Shown: positions 9,782 through 21,796, counted from the first letter of the stretch. The stretch: DNA of 64,000 bases from Hymenopus coronatus (GCA_030762935.1 CM060898.1:97384781-97448780), one strand, 5' to 3'. Translations and numbers: made by a program. Notes: generated by a model not told the origin, from the letters alone.

Positions 9782-11091
9782 CGAGGGCGGATCCAAAAAT
9801 AATGCACAATAATTTTTTTACAAAAAGGTTTAATAGTTAAAAAACAAAATAAAAAAAATCACAAATGAACTTACACCTTTTAACCATTTTACGACATAAG
9901 CACCATTTTTCTGAACACATTTGTCCCATCGTGATACCAGTTTCAATTTGCTCTGTTCGTAGAAGTCGTTTCCCGGAGTATAGGCATCTGCGGACAGTTG
10001 ATTTCACTTCCGCATCTGCCACAAAGCTTTGGCCGGCCAGGAATTTCTTCAGGGCATCAAACAGATGAAAGTCCAACGGTACAAGGTCAGGACTGTGTGG
10101 TGGAAACTGGAGTACTTCCCAACCAAATTTGGTGATTTTCTGACAAACAGCAGCAACAACATAGGGGCGAGCAGTGTCATGAAGAAGTTTGACATCGTCA
10201 GCATTAATGTTGCGGCGTTTGTCACGACTGGCACGACGCAACTTCACCAAAGTTTTAATATAGGCTGCAAAATTCACAATAGTCCCGTATTCAGCAAAGT
10301 CCACCGATAAAACACCATGTATTTCCGAGAACACTGTTACAGGCATTTTTCTAACAGATTGAGTCACTTTAAAACTTTTCTTTACTGGGAAACGCATGTT
10401 TCCACTGCATACTTGCCTGCTTTGTTTCGGGTGTGTAGTGGTGTGCCCACGAATCTTTACCAGTGACGATTTCATTCAGAAAGTTATGCCCTTCTGCGAT
10501 GTACCGTTTTAAGTGATCCAAATTTGCCATCATTCGCTGGTCTCCTGTGGTTGTCTGTCAGGTTCTTAGGCACCCAGCAAGCACTAACGTACCATGAACA
10601 ATATCGTATACTGTACCATAGGAAATGTTTAACTGTTGCGATAAGGTTCGCAGTTGCTCTCACCGGACGTTCAAAACTACTTCTTACAATTTGCGGGGTT
10701 GCAGCTGTTAACGGCCTCCCGGAGCGTGGCGAATCACTAAGGTTCATACGGCACTCTAGAAAGAATGCACATCACCAGGAGACATTGATACGGTCCGTAC
10801 TCTCATTCCCATTAACGACACGCATGTCCCTGTGAATTTCACTCGGTTTATGCCCTTTGGCCCACAAATATCGAATCATACCTCTATGCTCATCACAGGT
10901 GAGCGACAGTATCAGGCGCGGCATATTTGTTGCGTTATTCACGTTTCTCTTGCTAAAACTGCACATGAAACAATAAATCCCCTATATACTGAAAACTTCA
11001 AGCTATATTTGTGTGAAATTGCAACATTCTAGCTACAATATAAAGAGAAAAAATTATTGTGTTTTACTTTTCGATCCGCCCTCCACCCTCG
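9782..11091 (-). mobile_element. mariner element 1, near complete but inactive
   Basis: At 1310 bp it has the usual mariner size. It is flanked by TA dinucleotides (9780-9781, 11092-11093). The terminal inverted repeats share 'gggcggatc' and 'cacaataattttt', with a few bases of extra sequence at the right end. Transposase is on the minus strand, in three frame-broken segments. It moved by cut-and-paste into TA. It separates two A-element regions. Confidence 0.92.
9837..10966 (-). pseudogene. mariner transposase, frameshifted (D34D family)
   Basis: The reading frame is split into 10966-10772 (N-terminal DNA-binding region, 'LWAKGHKPSEIHRDM'), 10747-10484 (contains 'SGRPLTAA', the linker after the helix-turn-helix) and 10475-9837 (catalytic half). 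In the last segment 'VLSVDF' carries the second-domain Asp context. 'LLHDTARPY' holds the middle catalytic Asp, and 34 residues later the Asp of 'SPDLVPLDFHLF' follows, giving the mariner D34D spacing. The first catalytic block (usually DE-W near an 'ETK') is scrambled at the frame break, and Thr replaces the usual Asn after HD. It is dead by frameshifts and loss of the first Asp block. Confidence 0.9.
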
Positions 11092-11196
11092 TACATAATT
11101 GCCCGCTGTCCAACTAAACTAGTCATTGTGAGGCAGGTCTTTCATCTACATGTTTAATTACGAGGAAGCAGCAATTTTGGAAATTAAATTAACAGT

Positions 11197-12060
11197 AAAA
11201 AATCTTTGATGTTGCACTCACATGACTTTCTCAACCTGTTCTGTAAAAAAAATATTCTTACAACAGATTATTATTCTTTTACCTATATCATGCTAAACGA
11301 AATAAACATTAGCAGAATTGGTTTTACTTCTGAACTTCTTAAAGCATAATGGAGATCTTAAGTGATAGCCAAATCTTTTATAATCTGGACGATATGTGAA
11401 CAATTGAAGTTCGATTCCATTTGCATTTCCAGAAAAACAGAAAAAAAAGTGATGAAATGAAAGTGGTTGCGTTTGAGAAGATAAGTAGTTTAAAACATAA
11501 ATCAATATAAAGGAATATCTTGGAAACGATCAACTCTGCAATAAAATGTATATTACATAAAATATACTTTAATGAGATCTGTATAGTAAGTTTTCGTCTA
11601 TCTCTTACGGTTTCCAACTACGTAAAATTCAGCAAAATTCATTCAGAATGAGCAGATCTTCAGAAGGTGTTCCCATAAAATTCAGAATATACATTTGATT
11701 AGTGATGTAAATAAGTTAAATATACGGTATTGTACTCAAATTAGAGCCATTTTTGAGAAAATAAAAATTTTTAAACAAAAATTTTCGATGGTGTGAGGGA
11801 TGTTTTGAAAACCTTCGTGTCGCATCCTTGGAAGATGCCAAATTTAAATACCAAGTTTGGTATTTAACGTTTTTTTTATAGTTTTTAGCCTATGATATCC
11901 ACTCGCACACAGACACATACAGACGTTTTTCTAAAAATGCCTTTTTCGGATCAGGGGACCTCAAAGCATATATTTCGGGAGAAATCTCGGTATTGGAATT
12001 TGGGTGGAATACAATACCTTCGCTATACACTATGTACTTAGGACGTGAAGGAAAGTAAAA
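11197..12060 (-). repeat. A-element, full length
   Basis: Distal end at 11197-11245 ('cactcacatgactttctc'), inner hairpin 'accaagtttggt' at about 11850, and terminal box 'gtgaaggaaagtaaaa' at 12045-12060, one base off consensus. Confidence 0.82.
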
Positions 12061-12136
12061 ATGATAATTTTGTGTATCTGAGTCATAGAAGGCGTTCTAA
12101 TACTGATCACTCTACAACGATTAACATTGTTTTTAT

Positions 12137-12401
12137 AAAGACCTAATGTGTTCCATTCATACGACTTTCTGTGCATTCGTCAATGAATTATTCCTAATAT
12201 AAGCTTACTCTCCTAATCTGCTTCGTAATAATCGTTCTCAGTCACATGAGCACAGACACACACGCACGGACCTTTTTTCTAAAAATGCTTTATTGAATAC
12301 CCTAGAAGTGTATTTCCGGTGAAATTTCGGTATAAACATTTAGGGTGGAGTGAAATACCTTCTCTGGGTACGTACCATGTACTATGTAGAGGAGGTAAAA
12401 A
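12137..12401 (-). repeat. A-element with large internal deletion
   Basis: Only about 100 bp of the distal end (12140-12235) and about 165 bp of the terminal end (12236-12401, from the CA tract on) remain, fused at 'aataatcgttctcag'. It abuts the next copy at 12402. Confidence 0.75.
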
Positions 12402-13205
12402 GAATCTGATGTGTTCCACTCACATGACTTTCACAACATATCTGCAACAAATTGTTAAAAAAATTATGGTTCTATATACTTCATGCTAATCGATAAAAAA
12501 TTAGCAGAAATGGTCTTATTACTTGCTTCCTTGTAAATAGAAGCGAAGTAAGGGAGTACCATAGGTTAAAGTGATAGTCAAAAGCTGGTTAATATGTGAG
12601 CGAAGGAGTTGACAAACTTCCGTATGAGAACAGTATCAAGTTTTTTAAAGGTGAAACCAAAAACAAGATATATCTCAAAAACGACCAATTCCACGAAAAA
12701 AATACATACAAAATAAATTGTGTGTTTTTATGTGCTCTACATTTTTTGTATGGTAAGTTTTTTCCCCGTCTCTTACGGTTTAGCAGTTATGCAAAATTGC
12801 GTAAAATTCATCCAGAATAAAGTGGTCTTCAGAGGCTATTCCTAAAAAATTCATAAATGTTTATTTGTCAGGTAAATATGTTTAATATACGTTATTTTAA
12901 TCAAAACTTTCGAAAAAATTTCCATATAAAGGGTAGTTGAGTGTGGGGGATTTTCTTGAAAATCTTTGCGACGCATCCTTGGAAGATACTGAGCTTAAAT
13001 ACTAAGTTTGGTATTTGATGGACTTTTCGCTTTTAAGATATGACACACACACACACACACAGACAAAAATGTTTTTTTTTTTTTGGATTCAGGGGATCCT
13101 AAAATATGCATTTCTGGTAGAATCTCGGTATCGAATTTTTGGGTGCATTACAATACCTTCTCTATGCACTATGTACATACACGTAACACGTGGGTAGGAA
13201 AATTT
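12402..13205 (-). repeat. A-element, full length
   Basis: Starts 'agaatctgatgtgttccac' directly at the end of the preceding copy, in the same orientation. The CA tract is at 13043-13060, followed by a long T run at 13072-13084. The terminal palindrome is degraded (13160-13200). Confidence 0.8.
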
Positions 13206-13578
13206 ACACGCACACACAAATTTGTTAATATCATCTATATAGCAATTAACAAGCGAAGTGGCAACCGAGCTATGAATGAACTGTAAAGTGCGTTGACCGG
13301 CGAGATGACTTCAAGTCTTAGGCCCTTCCGTCTATTCCAACTTCTAAGTGATAATAGTCGTAAGCAGGAACTGGGCATGATGGCCGAGGCATACGCTGAA
13401 ATGTGTAGCCTGACTACACACATTCATCTGTGGCTCACATCCTGTAATTAATATTTGCTAAAGGCGAAAGTCCTTTGTATGACAATAGCTCAAGCATTAA
13501 TTCACCGAAAATTACTGTGCTGATTGTCTTTGTGACTCTGAATGGCAGGTATAACTTGATCTTCAAGACATAGTAATA
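13206..13578. other. Unassigned sequence
   Basis: Moderate GC, no match elsewhere in the window, no convincing reading frame. Confidence 0.35.
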
Positions 13579-13580
13579 TA

Positions 13581-14284
13581 CGAGGGCCGTTTTTTTTTTT
13601 CAAACTCCGATAGGCTATAAATAAAAGACAAGTTCATAGGAAACAATCATTTTATTACTAAAAGTTTTGTACACTTATGGTTACTTTTTTTACATAATAA
13701 CCGAAAAGATTGAGACATTTATCGTACCTGTGCACAAGCTTTGCAATACCCGTTTCAAAGAATGTTGCTGCCAATGATTTCAAATGAACATTGATGTTGT
13801 TTTGAATATCTTCGTACTTTACGACGTTTACTAAAGTCATTCAAAACAAACGAAGAGGAATGCTGACTTCAGGAATTGTGTTGATCCATGACAACGCTCG
13901 TCCACGCACTGCTGGCACAACCCATCGGCTTCTTGAACAATTTCAATGGGACAATTTCGATCATCCGCCGTACAGCCCTGACCTGGCACCCAGCGACTTT
14001 CACCTTTTTCCTGAACTGAAGACGTGGCTAGGAGGCCAGCACTTTCAAACCAACGAAGATCTTCAAAACAACATCAATGCTCATTTGAAATCATTGGCGG
14101 CAACATTTTTTTGAAGCGGGTATTGCAAAGCTTGTGCATAGGTACGATACATATCGCAATCTTTTCGGTGATTATGTTGAAAAGTAACCATAAGGGTACA
14201 AAACTTTTAGTAATAAAATAATTCTTTTCTATGAACTTGTTTATTATTTATAGCCTATCGGAGGTGAAAAGAAAAATATCCTCT
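13581..14284 (+). mobile_element. mariner element 2, foldback derivative
   Basis: The 704-bp unit is flanked by TA (13579-13580, 14285-14286). Its left part (13581 to about 13812) is an inverted copy of the right end (about 14056-14284). The two arms share 'ctccgataggctataaat', 'aacaagttcatag' and transposase C-terminal codons on opposite strands. The centre keeps the middle of a transposase gene. The normal left end and N-terminal coding half are gone. A transcript through it would fold into a hairpin of about 220 bp. Confidence 0.85.
13860..14195 (+). pseudogene. mariner transposase, C-terminal catalytic fragment
   Basis: The plus frame shows 'LIHDNARPRTA' and 'PPYSPDLAPSDFHLFP', with 34 residues between the two catalytic Asp (D34D). 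'LKTWLGGQHF' and 'NEDLQNNI' follow. An extra T in the run at 14105-14111 causes a stop; the neighbouring frame continues with 'EAGIAKLVHRYD'-like codons to about 14195. The first catalytic Asp and the DNA-binding domain are absent. The minus-strand frame 13840-13658 is the inverted copy of the same C-terminus ('IQNNINVHLKSLAATFFE'). Confidence 0.9.
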
Positions 14285-14286
14285 TA

Positions 14287-14504
14287 GAAAGTATTTATTT
14301 CACCCAAAATTCGTACCGAGATTTCATCGGAAACATTTGATGTATTCCGTTCAAATAACTTTTTCTACCTGTTCTTTAAAGAGCCTATTCTTACAAAACA
14401 TAATTTTCCTATCTACACTATGCTAATCTATTTAAACAGTACAAATTCTCCTATTTCTGACTTCCTTTTAAGCAGAAGGGAAATAAGAGAATACACATTT
14501 ATTA
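14287..14504. repeat. Two short A-element fragments in opposite orientations
   Basis: Positions 14288-14334 match the start region in plus orientation ('cacccaaaattcgtaccgag'). Positions 14335-14504 match the distal region in minus orientation ('gatgtattccgttcaaataa', 'catgctaatctatttaaaca'). Confidence 0.6.
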
Positions 14505-15060
14505 CCTCCCAAGGACGCGATACAAATATTTGGAAGAAAACCCGCATCCCAAACTACCCTTTACATGCAACGTTTTCTAAAATTTGATTCTCTGAAAAAT
14601 GGCTCTAATGATTTTGATTGAAATACTGTATATTGCAGATAATTACATGATAAATACAATTTATATCTTGAATTTTCTGGGAATAACCTCTTAATTATTA
14701 CACAAAAATGTAGATCTCATCAAATCACACAATTTGTGTCCTTTTCATTCTGTTGCGGAGCTAACAGTTTTCGATATAGTCTTTATTATGGTTTAAATTT
14801 TAAAATACTTATACTTTTTCAAGACGTTTTTTGTTTCTTTATTTTTTTCCTTGTCACACAATGAAGCGAATTTCAAAGAGAAACGCTTTTAAAACATTTG
14901 ACTATCGCTTTAGTATAATATATTACCTTAGTTTCCTTCTATTTAAAAGGAATTAAGTAATAAGATCATTCTGCTAATGTTAATCTCCATTAGCATGAAA
15001 TAAAAAGAAGAATAATCTTTTGTAAAAAGTTTGTTTGTAGAGCAGGTAGAGATAGTCATG
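14505..15060 (+). repeat. A-element, lacking its first ~250 bp
   Basis: Begins at 'ttattacctcccaaggacgcgat' and ends at 'gcaggtagagatagtcatgt' (15040-15060). Confidence 0.75.
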
Positions 15061-15845
15061 TATGTCTGTGGGCAGCATAACTCAAAACCCGAAAAACCCG
15101 TTAAATACCAAACCTGATTTAAGTTAAACGTCTTCCAAGGATTAGTTACGAAAATTTTCATAAAAATCCCATGACTCCAGCTACTTCTTACAATAAATAT
15201 TTTTCGAAATGTTTTTTTTGTTGTTGTCAAAAATGGCTCACACGATTTTGATTAAAATACCCCTTGTTTAAGATATTTTCACGACAAAACATATGTAGAG
15301 CTCAAATTGTATGGAAATAGCACCAGAAAACCTCTGCGTTGGGAATGCCATTAATACAACTGATAAACCGAAAGAGATAGAAAAAAATTTATAACACAAA
15401 AAATATAGATCACGTTAAAACAGACAATTTACTTCATACACATTTTTTGTAAAGTTAACAAATTCTTAGATATTACCCTATTATTGGTTTAAAATTTAAA
15501 ATACTTAAACTTTTCTCAAACGGAAAGAAGTCATTGGTTTCATATCGCTTTTAGTTTACTTCTGGCTGACAACATTCGTTAAATATCTCTATTTTGTTTT
15601 GCTCATGGTCATGCAAAAGGAATCGAATTTCAATGTCAACCTCATAGCAGCAGCTTTTTCAAAGTTTTCGCTCTCACTTTTGCCTACGTTCTCCCTTATT
15701 TCCCTTCCTTACAAGGAAGCAAATAAGTCAATGTTTGCTGAAGTTTATCTCGATTAGCATAGTGCCAATAAAAGAATTACCTCTTGTAAGAAATTAGTTT
15801 GTATGTAGAACATTAAGAGAAAGTCATGTGATGGAACAAACTTTT
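15061..15845 (+). repeat. A-element, start-truncated, tandem to the previous copy
   Basis: Begins directly at 'ctgtgggcagcataactcaaa' and ends 'taagagaaagtcatgtgatgg' at 15808-15830. The minus-strand frame at 14943-15230 spans the junction and is not a gene. Confidence 0.78.
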
Positions 15846-15904
15846 TCCATAGTGCATGTTAGTACAATAATTGAATAGACAAAATACATTTTCCAAAATG
15901 TTCG

Positions 15905-16545
15905 TCACTTTTACTTTCTCTGCTACACAGAGTAGTAATATCCACCCAAAATTTGGATTTGAGATTTTACTGTAAATATATAGAGGTATGTTCAGAGGCT
16001 CCTCAATCGAGAAAAAAACATTTTTAGATAAAGTTTCGTTTGTCTGTAAGAATCATTACTCAAAAAAAAAAAAGTTAGCAAAACTTTAAACTTGATATCT
16101 CAGTTATGTAACTTCCGAGGATGTGACACGAACATTTTTAAGAACTTCCCTCACAAAACTTCTCTTCATATGTCTACGCTGGGCTTGCTTCCAAGCTTAT
16201 GGGCTCAAACTAGCTGGAGGGTGATGGTTTTTTCGTACGTAAACCTCAGCATGGCTTCCTTCGGAAAAGAGGTAAAGCCGTTGGTCCCGTGTCGTATACG
16301 TAAAAAAATTCATACATAATGTAGAGACCTCTAAGCAAAATTAACAGGTCTTCACCCCCGCTATAGAATGGGAGGGAGAGAGAGAGAACCATTAAACATA
16401 GTTAAAGGTGTCCGTAAGTAAAATTCAATTTCAATTTCACATGTAACATTTTTCAGAACTTTCCATTTTCTCAAAAATGCATCTAACAATTTTTATTAAT
16501 ATAACATATGTTTAAACTGAATATACTGAAAATACACCGAAAACC
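15905..16545 (+). repeat. A-element, start half, interrupted by SINE-1
   Basis: 'ttactttctctgctacacag' starts at 15910. The copy runs to about 16163, is cut by a SINE-1 copy and continues at 16438-16545 ('cacatgtaacatttttcag ...'). Confidence 0.75.
16164..16437 (+). mobile_element. SINE-1 copy
   Basis: The B box is degenerate (gggctcaaactag at 16201-16213). The body block 'atggcttccttcggaaaaga' and tail 'taaaattcaatttcaatttc' match the other copies. A short GA repeat sits at 16373-16385. The 75-codon frame here crosses the SINE and is not supported as a gene. Confidence 0.8.
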
Positions 16546-16599
16546 AAAGCATCGGTGGTTAGACTTTCTCCCCCAAGGTCTCTAACCGGCGGAAAAAGA

Positions 16600-17905
16600 T
16601 AACAGGTGGCCCGTAACGCCGTATTTCGCGTATGAAGATAATCCTTCGTGAGTTATAAAAATAGCAGAATTCCACAGGATAAATCCAATCACACGCCGGT
16701 TACGATCACCTCTTGCACATCAGCGTAAACTTTGAAGGAATGAGAGGCGGTTCCCAGGCTTGTACTAGAGTCCGTAATGATATACAAAAACAGGTAAACA
16801 CTGAGAGAAAGTTCTCCACTTCAATTTCAAAGCCTTTATTACTTTCTCTACATGTACTATGTACATAGTGTATAGAGAAGATATTGTAATGCACCCAAAA
16901 ATTCGATACCGAGATTTCACCGGAAATACATGTTTTGGGTCTCCCTGAATACAAAAAAGCATTTTTGGAAAAACGTCCGTGTGTGCATGTATGTATCTGT
17001 GTGTATGTGTGTGTGTCTGTGGACAGCATAACTCAAGAACGAAAAGACCGTTAAATACCAAACTTGGTATTTAAGTTTGGTATCCAGGATGCGACACGAA
17101 GATTTTCAAGAACATTCCCCCACCCACAACTACCCTTTACATGGAACTTTTTTCGAAAATTTTGATTTTATCAAAAATGGCTCTAACGATTTTGATTGAA
17201 ATATCGTATATTAAAGATATTTACCTGACAAATACTATGTATATCTTTAATTTTCTAGGAATAGCCTCTGAAGACTACTTTATTCTAGAGGAATTTTGCA
17301 TAAGTGCTAAACCGTAAGAAATGGACAAAAACTTACCACACAAAAAATGTGGAACACATTAAAACACACAATTTATGTTATATACATTTTTTCGAGGAAT
17401 TTATCGTTTTTGAGATATTCCTTTTTTGGTTTCAGCTTTGAAAAACTTGTACTTTTCTCTAACAGGAATTTGTCAACTCGTATCCATACAAACAAAGGAA
17501 CTTTAGTCACCTAGTAACCAGCTTTTGACCACACTTTAACCTATGATACTCCCATATTTTGCTTCTACTTACAAGGAAGCAAGTAATAAGACTATTTCTG
17601 CTAATGTTTTTTCGATTAGCATGAAGTAAAATGAAGAATAAGCTTATTAACAATAATTTGTTACATAGAAGTAGAGAAAGTCATGTGAATGCAATACATC
17701 AGATTTTTTTTAGAGAATAAAGTCACCTTTTAGGTTCACAAGTAATTAAAAAGTCTAATTCACCTATCACTATCCGGCAATAATAGTTTTGTTAATTGTG
17801 TAATGCGCTGCTCTTATTAACATTAGAGACGGCACCCACTGCAGAGTTAAATAAAAGCATTAAGCTGCCGTAGCAAAAACCAGCAAGAGAGCACGTCAAC
17901 TCTAC
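16600..17905 (+). repeat. Family-B repeat, split by an A-element
   Basis: Positions 16610-16830 match 60230-60470, and 17708-17900 match 60471-60655 (for example 'tttgaaggaatgag', 'ggttcccaggcttgtacta', 'agagaataaagtcacctttta', 'atatccggcaata'). Between them lies a complete A-element. No coding frame. Confidence 0.85.
16836..17707 (+). repeat. A-element, complete, nested in family B
   Basis: Start 'attactttctctacatg' at 16836, end 'catgtgaatgcaatacatcaga' at about 17699, followed by a T run. The unoccupied family-B copy (60466-60480) shows that insertion was into a run of T. It gives the best boundary information in the window. Confidence 0.9.
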
Positions 17906-17924
17906 TAGAAAAGCATATAGGTAT

Positions 17925-18445
17925 GACAAGTTATATGTTATAACGAGATCTACATTTTTTGTGTAGTAAATTTTGATCTATCTCTTACGGTTACCAGATA
18001 TGTAAAATTCAGCAAAATTCACTCAAAATAAAGAGGTCTGATTCAATTCTTAAAATATTCATGATATACATTTTATTTTTGATGTAAATATCTTTAACAT
18101 ACGGTATTTTAATCAAAATGTTACAGCTATTTTTGATAAAATCAAAATTTAAGAAACATTTTCCCTCTAAAGAATAGTTAAAGCTGCAGGATTTTCTTGA
18201 GAAACTGTTTGTTGCATCCTTGGAAGATATTAAATACATATAAAGTTTGCTTTTCGTTTTTGAGCTGTGCTGAGCACAAACACGCACACGGACATTTTCC
18301 TAAAAATGTTTCATTTGGGACTCAGGGGACCTCAGAACATATATTTACAGTGAAATCTCAACATCGGATTTTTTGGGCAGAATACGATGCCTTCTCTAAC
18401 TACTATGTACATTATATGAACATATGTGCTAGAGAAAGTAAAAGG
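17925..18445 (-). repeat. A-element, distal third missing
   Basis: Begins at 'aagttatatgttataacgag' and ends at the terminal box 'gctagagaaagtaaaa' (18428-18443). Confidence 0.78.
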
Positions 18446-18465
18446 AGGAAGACTTTCGTTTTGTA

Positions 18466-19325
18466 AAAACCTGATGTGTTCCATTCACACGACTTTCTCT
18501 ACATCTCTGTAACACATTATTGTTGATAACCTTATTCTTCTATCTATTTCATACTAAAACATTAACTGATACGGTCTTATTATTTACTTCCTTATAAGTA
18601 GGAGGGAAATAAGGGAATACACTAGGCTAATTCGATAATGTTTTAAAATGTGGCTGCTATGGAGTGAAATCCGTTTTTTTTTTGCGTGGCCAGGAGTTGA
18701 CAAGAAACCGTATGAGAAAAGTTTAAGTATTTTAAAACTGAAATCAATATCAAGGAATATCTCGAAAACGGCCAACTCCATGAAAATAAATGCATATGAC
18801 ATGTATTGTGTGTCGAGATCTACTCTTTTGTGTAATACATTTTTGTCTATCTCTCGCGGTTTACCAATTATGCAAAATTCAATCAAAATCATCCAGAATA
18901 AAGAGGTCTTCAGAGTTTATTCCCATAAAATGCAATATAATTATATTTATCATGTGTATATCTTAAATATAAGAGATTACAATCAAAATCGAGCCTTTTT
19001 TGAGAAAATAAAAATTTTCGAAATTTTTGACATGTAAAAGGTAGTTGGGTGTGGGGGGATTTTCTTGAAAATCTTAGTGTCACATTCTTAGAAGATACCA
19101 AACTTAAATACCAATTTTGGTATTCAACGATCTTTTCGTTTTTGAGCTATGCTGCCCAAAGGTACATACACACGGATCTTTTTCTAAAATGCTTTCTTTG
19201 GACTCAGGGGACCTCAAAATATGTATTTCCAGTGAAAGCTCTTCATCAGAATTTTTGGGTGAAATACAATACCTTCTCTAGCTATTATGTACATTAAATG
19301 CACATTCGTGCGAGATGAAGTAAAA
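18466..19325 (-). repeat. A-element, full length
   Basis: Distal end 'aaaaacctgatgtgttccat' at 18466. Terminal box mutated (gcgagatgaagtaaaa) at 19309-19324. The 129-codon plus frame at 18648-19037 is a translation of this copy. Confidence 0.82.
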
Positions 19326-20261
19326 AGAGTAACACTTTCACTATTCGAAAATAGAGTAGATAAGCGCTGTTCATTCACTTTTTTTTAAATTTAATGAGCA
19401 ATTTCTGTTGTTTGTGTAAGCTCGGGTAAACAAACTAAAATTATAATTTTGTACAGAAAGTTGGACAAGTATTATATTTAAACATGACATAAATACTGAT
19501 TGTAATTTTACTCAACTGTAACGCTATACGTTAAATGTACATATTTACAAAGCTGTATCAGAACTACTGGCAATATGTTTTAATGAGTACCCGTACGTAC
19601 AGAATTAAAATCCCGGGCTATTTAGTTATACGTATTGGCGTTTCCTGTCAACGTTCTGTGTAATGAACTTTTTATTTTTAAAGTTATAAAAGCTTCTGCA
19701 TTTAAAACTTATAATGTATTATTTCTTTAGTTTATGCCTTATTTTACTTCTTTATTTACTCAAATCCTTTTTCCAATCTTATAATCTGCTGTAGCTATCA
19801 TACAAGCATATGTTTTTGCAGTCTTAAGAACATTACATTCGAGAGAAACCAATTAACAATCCAATATATACAAATCCTCCTTGTGTTTAAACTGGCGTAA
19901 GCTAGGTCTGGTTCATATCCTTAATTTTATTAAATATCAAACAAGGATAATTAAATATGTCTTATTATACAACCACAGATTTATAGCCATCGTAATTGAA
20001 TCTATTACTGCCAATGGATTTATTAAATGAATTGAAAAAATAATTATTTCATAATATTTAAATACATTAAAATAATAATTTAATCTATATTTATACTTAC
20101 ATACAATATATTAAAAACAACATATACAACTTTCATTGGATATATATAATCTACCTTTGCGTTCCTCGGAGTAGACTCCCTCCACCCCCCAAATCTCTTT
20201 ATTGGAAAAATATCCATGTATATGCTTTTAAGTGTCCATTAATCGCATAGACAAGTGACAA
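19326..20261. other. AT-rich sequence, nothing recognised
   Basis: Long AT-rich stretch without open frame. A 'aaaataataatttaatctat' block near 20075 recurs near 55605, hinting at a low-copy AT-rich repeat. Confidence 0.4.
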
Positions 20262-21465
20262 AAGTCTAATGTGCTCTTCACATACTTCCTCCACCTGTTC
20301 TGGAGCAGACTATTATTATAAACTCTTATTCTTCTCTCTAATTCATGCTGATCAAGATAAACATTACCAGATATTGTCTTATTTCTTGCTTCCTTAAAAG
20401 TAGAAGGATAATGACAGAATATACAAGGCTAAAGCCATAGTTAAACCTTTTAAATACTAATAATAATAACTCCTGGCACGACAGCTCACGGGGAACCTTG
20501 GCCTACCCACATCTCGGTCCACTACAGACGGCATGGATGGGGTGCAGTATTGGAGGGTGAGACGTGGTCAGCGCCTCGAGTCCCCCCGGCTGGTTAATGC
20601 GGTCCTCATGACCTAGAGCCGCTACTTCTCCATCAAGTAGCTCCTCAATTAGCCCCCCCAGGGACCTTATAAGGCTGAATGCACCCCGGGCCAGGTCTCC
20701 CAGCGGAGGAAAAATCCCCACGCCGGTACTGGGGATCGAACCCAGGTCTCCCGCTTGGTAAGCAGCTCCGCTACTACCGCGCTAAGGAGACGATCACCTT
20801 TTAAATACTCATCGGTTTAAATTCGGTTCTTTTTATATGGCCAGGAATAAAACAAAAGAAAACAACAAAAAAAAAAAAATGACAAATCTCCGTTTGAGAA
20901 AAAGCTTAGCATTATAAAATTGAAATAATAACGGATATCTTGGTAAATAGTTAATTCCACAAAGAATGTATATGGCATAAATGATGTGTTCTAAGGAGAT
21001 CTCATTTTTTGCGTAGTAAACTTTTATCTATCTCTGACGGTTAAACTGTTATACAAAATTCTGTAAAACTCATCCAGAATAAAGAGATCCTAGGGGCTAT
21101 TCGCCGAACATTCAAAATATCATTTTATTTGTGATGTACACAATTTTAATCAAAATTGTTAAAGCCATTTTTGAGAAAAACAAAATTTTCAGAAATTTTT
21201 CCATGTAAAGGTAGTTTTTGGGCAGGATTTTCTTGAAAATCTTTGTGACGCATTCTTGGAAGGTACTAAACATAATTTCCATGTTTGTTATTTAACGGTC
21301 ATTTAATGCTATGCTGTACTTACTACACACACGCGCGCGCGCGTGAACCTTTTTCTAAAAATGCTTTTTTTGGACTCTGGGCATTTCAAAATATATATTT
21401 TTGGTGAAATCGCGGGAGAGAATGTAGCTACTATGTAATTTGCATATACGTGCTAGAGAAAGTAA
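20262..21465 (-). repeat. A-element, full length, interrupted by SINE-4
   Basis: Distal end at 20262 ('aaaagtctaatgtgctcttc'), SINE at 20459-20795, terminal box 'gctagagaaagtaaac' at 21450-21465. A CG-rich microsatellite (acacgcgcgcgcgcg) at 21327-21343 replaces the usual CA tract. Confidence 0.83.
20459..20795 (-). mobile_element. SINE-4, complete with 14-bp target duplication
   Basis: ACCTTTTAAATACT is repeated exactly at 20445-20458 and 20796-20809. On the minus strand the element starts at 'tctccttagcgcggtagtag' (A box), has a B box (complement of 'ggggatcgaaccc' near 20730) and ends in a short TTA repeat. It is far more GC-rich than its host. The minus frame 20503-20721 is not a gene. 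A shorter relative lies at 26.4 kb. Confidence 0.92.
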
Positions 21466-21794
21466 ACTCTTCTCCTGAAAAAAAACAGTTTTCTAAATTT
21501 CACAGATATTGAATTTATCATAAATAATCATACTGACAATAGGTTATTATTGAGGTATTGGGAGGTTTATCAACTGTGATGCATCGATTTAGATGTAAGC
21601 TGCATTTCAGGAATTTGTAAATCGGAATGCTTAAGTCTTCAGCAGTACTTAAAGACATTTGAGCTCCAAGGAACCATTACAAACCCACCTCTGCAATATC
21701 TATTCCACATATCTGTCCTTATGCACACGTTCACACATCACCACGATTGACAACAATACACACAGACGGTCGCTGTGGTGTAGAACAACGATAT
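21466..21794. other. Unassigned spacer
   Basis: No repeat or gene recognised. Directly precedes mariner element 3. Confidence 0.35.
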
Positions 21795-21796
21795 TA

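Noticed and set aside
10029..10310. Plus-strand frame of 93 codons
   Set aside because: Antisense shadow of the mariner transposase remnant.
21327..21343. Alternating CG tract as a regulatory or Z-DNA element
   Set aside because: It sits at the usual microsatellite position of an A-element and is better explained as a mutated CA repeat.
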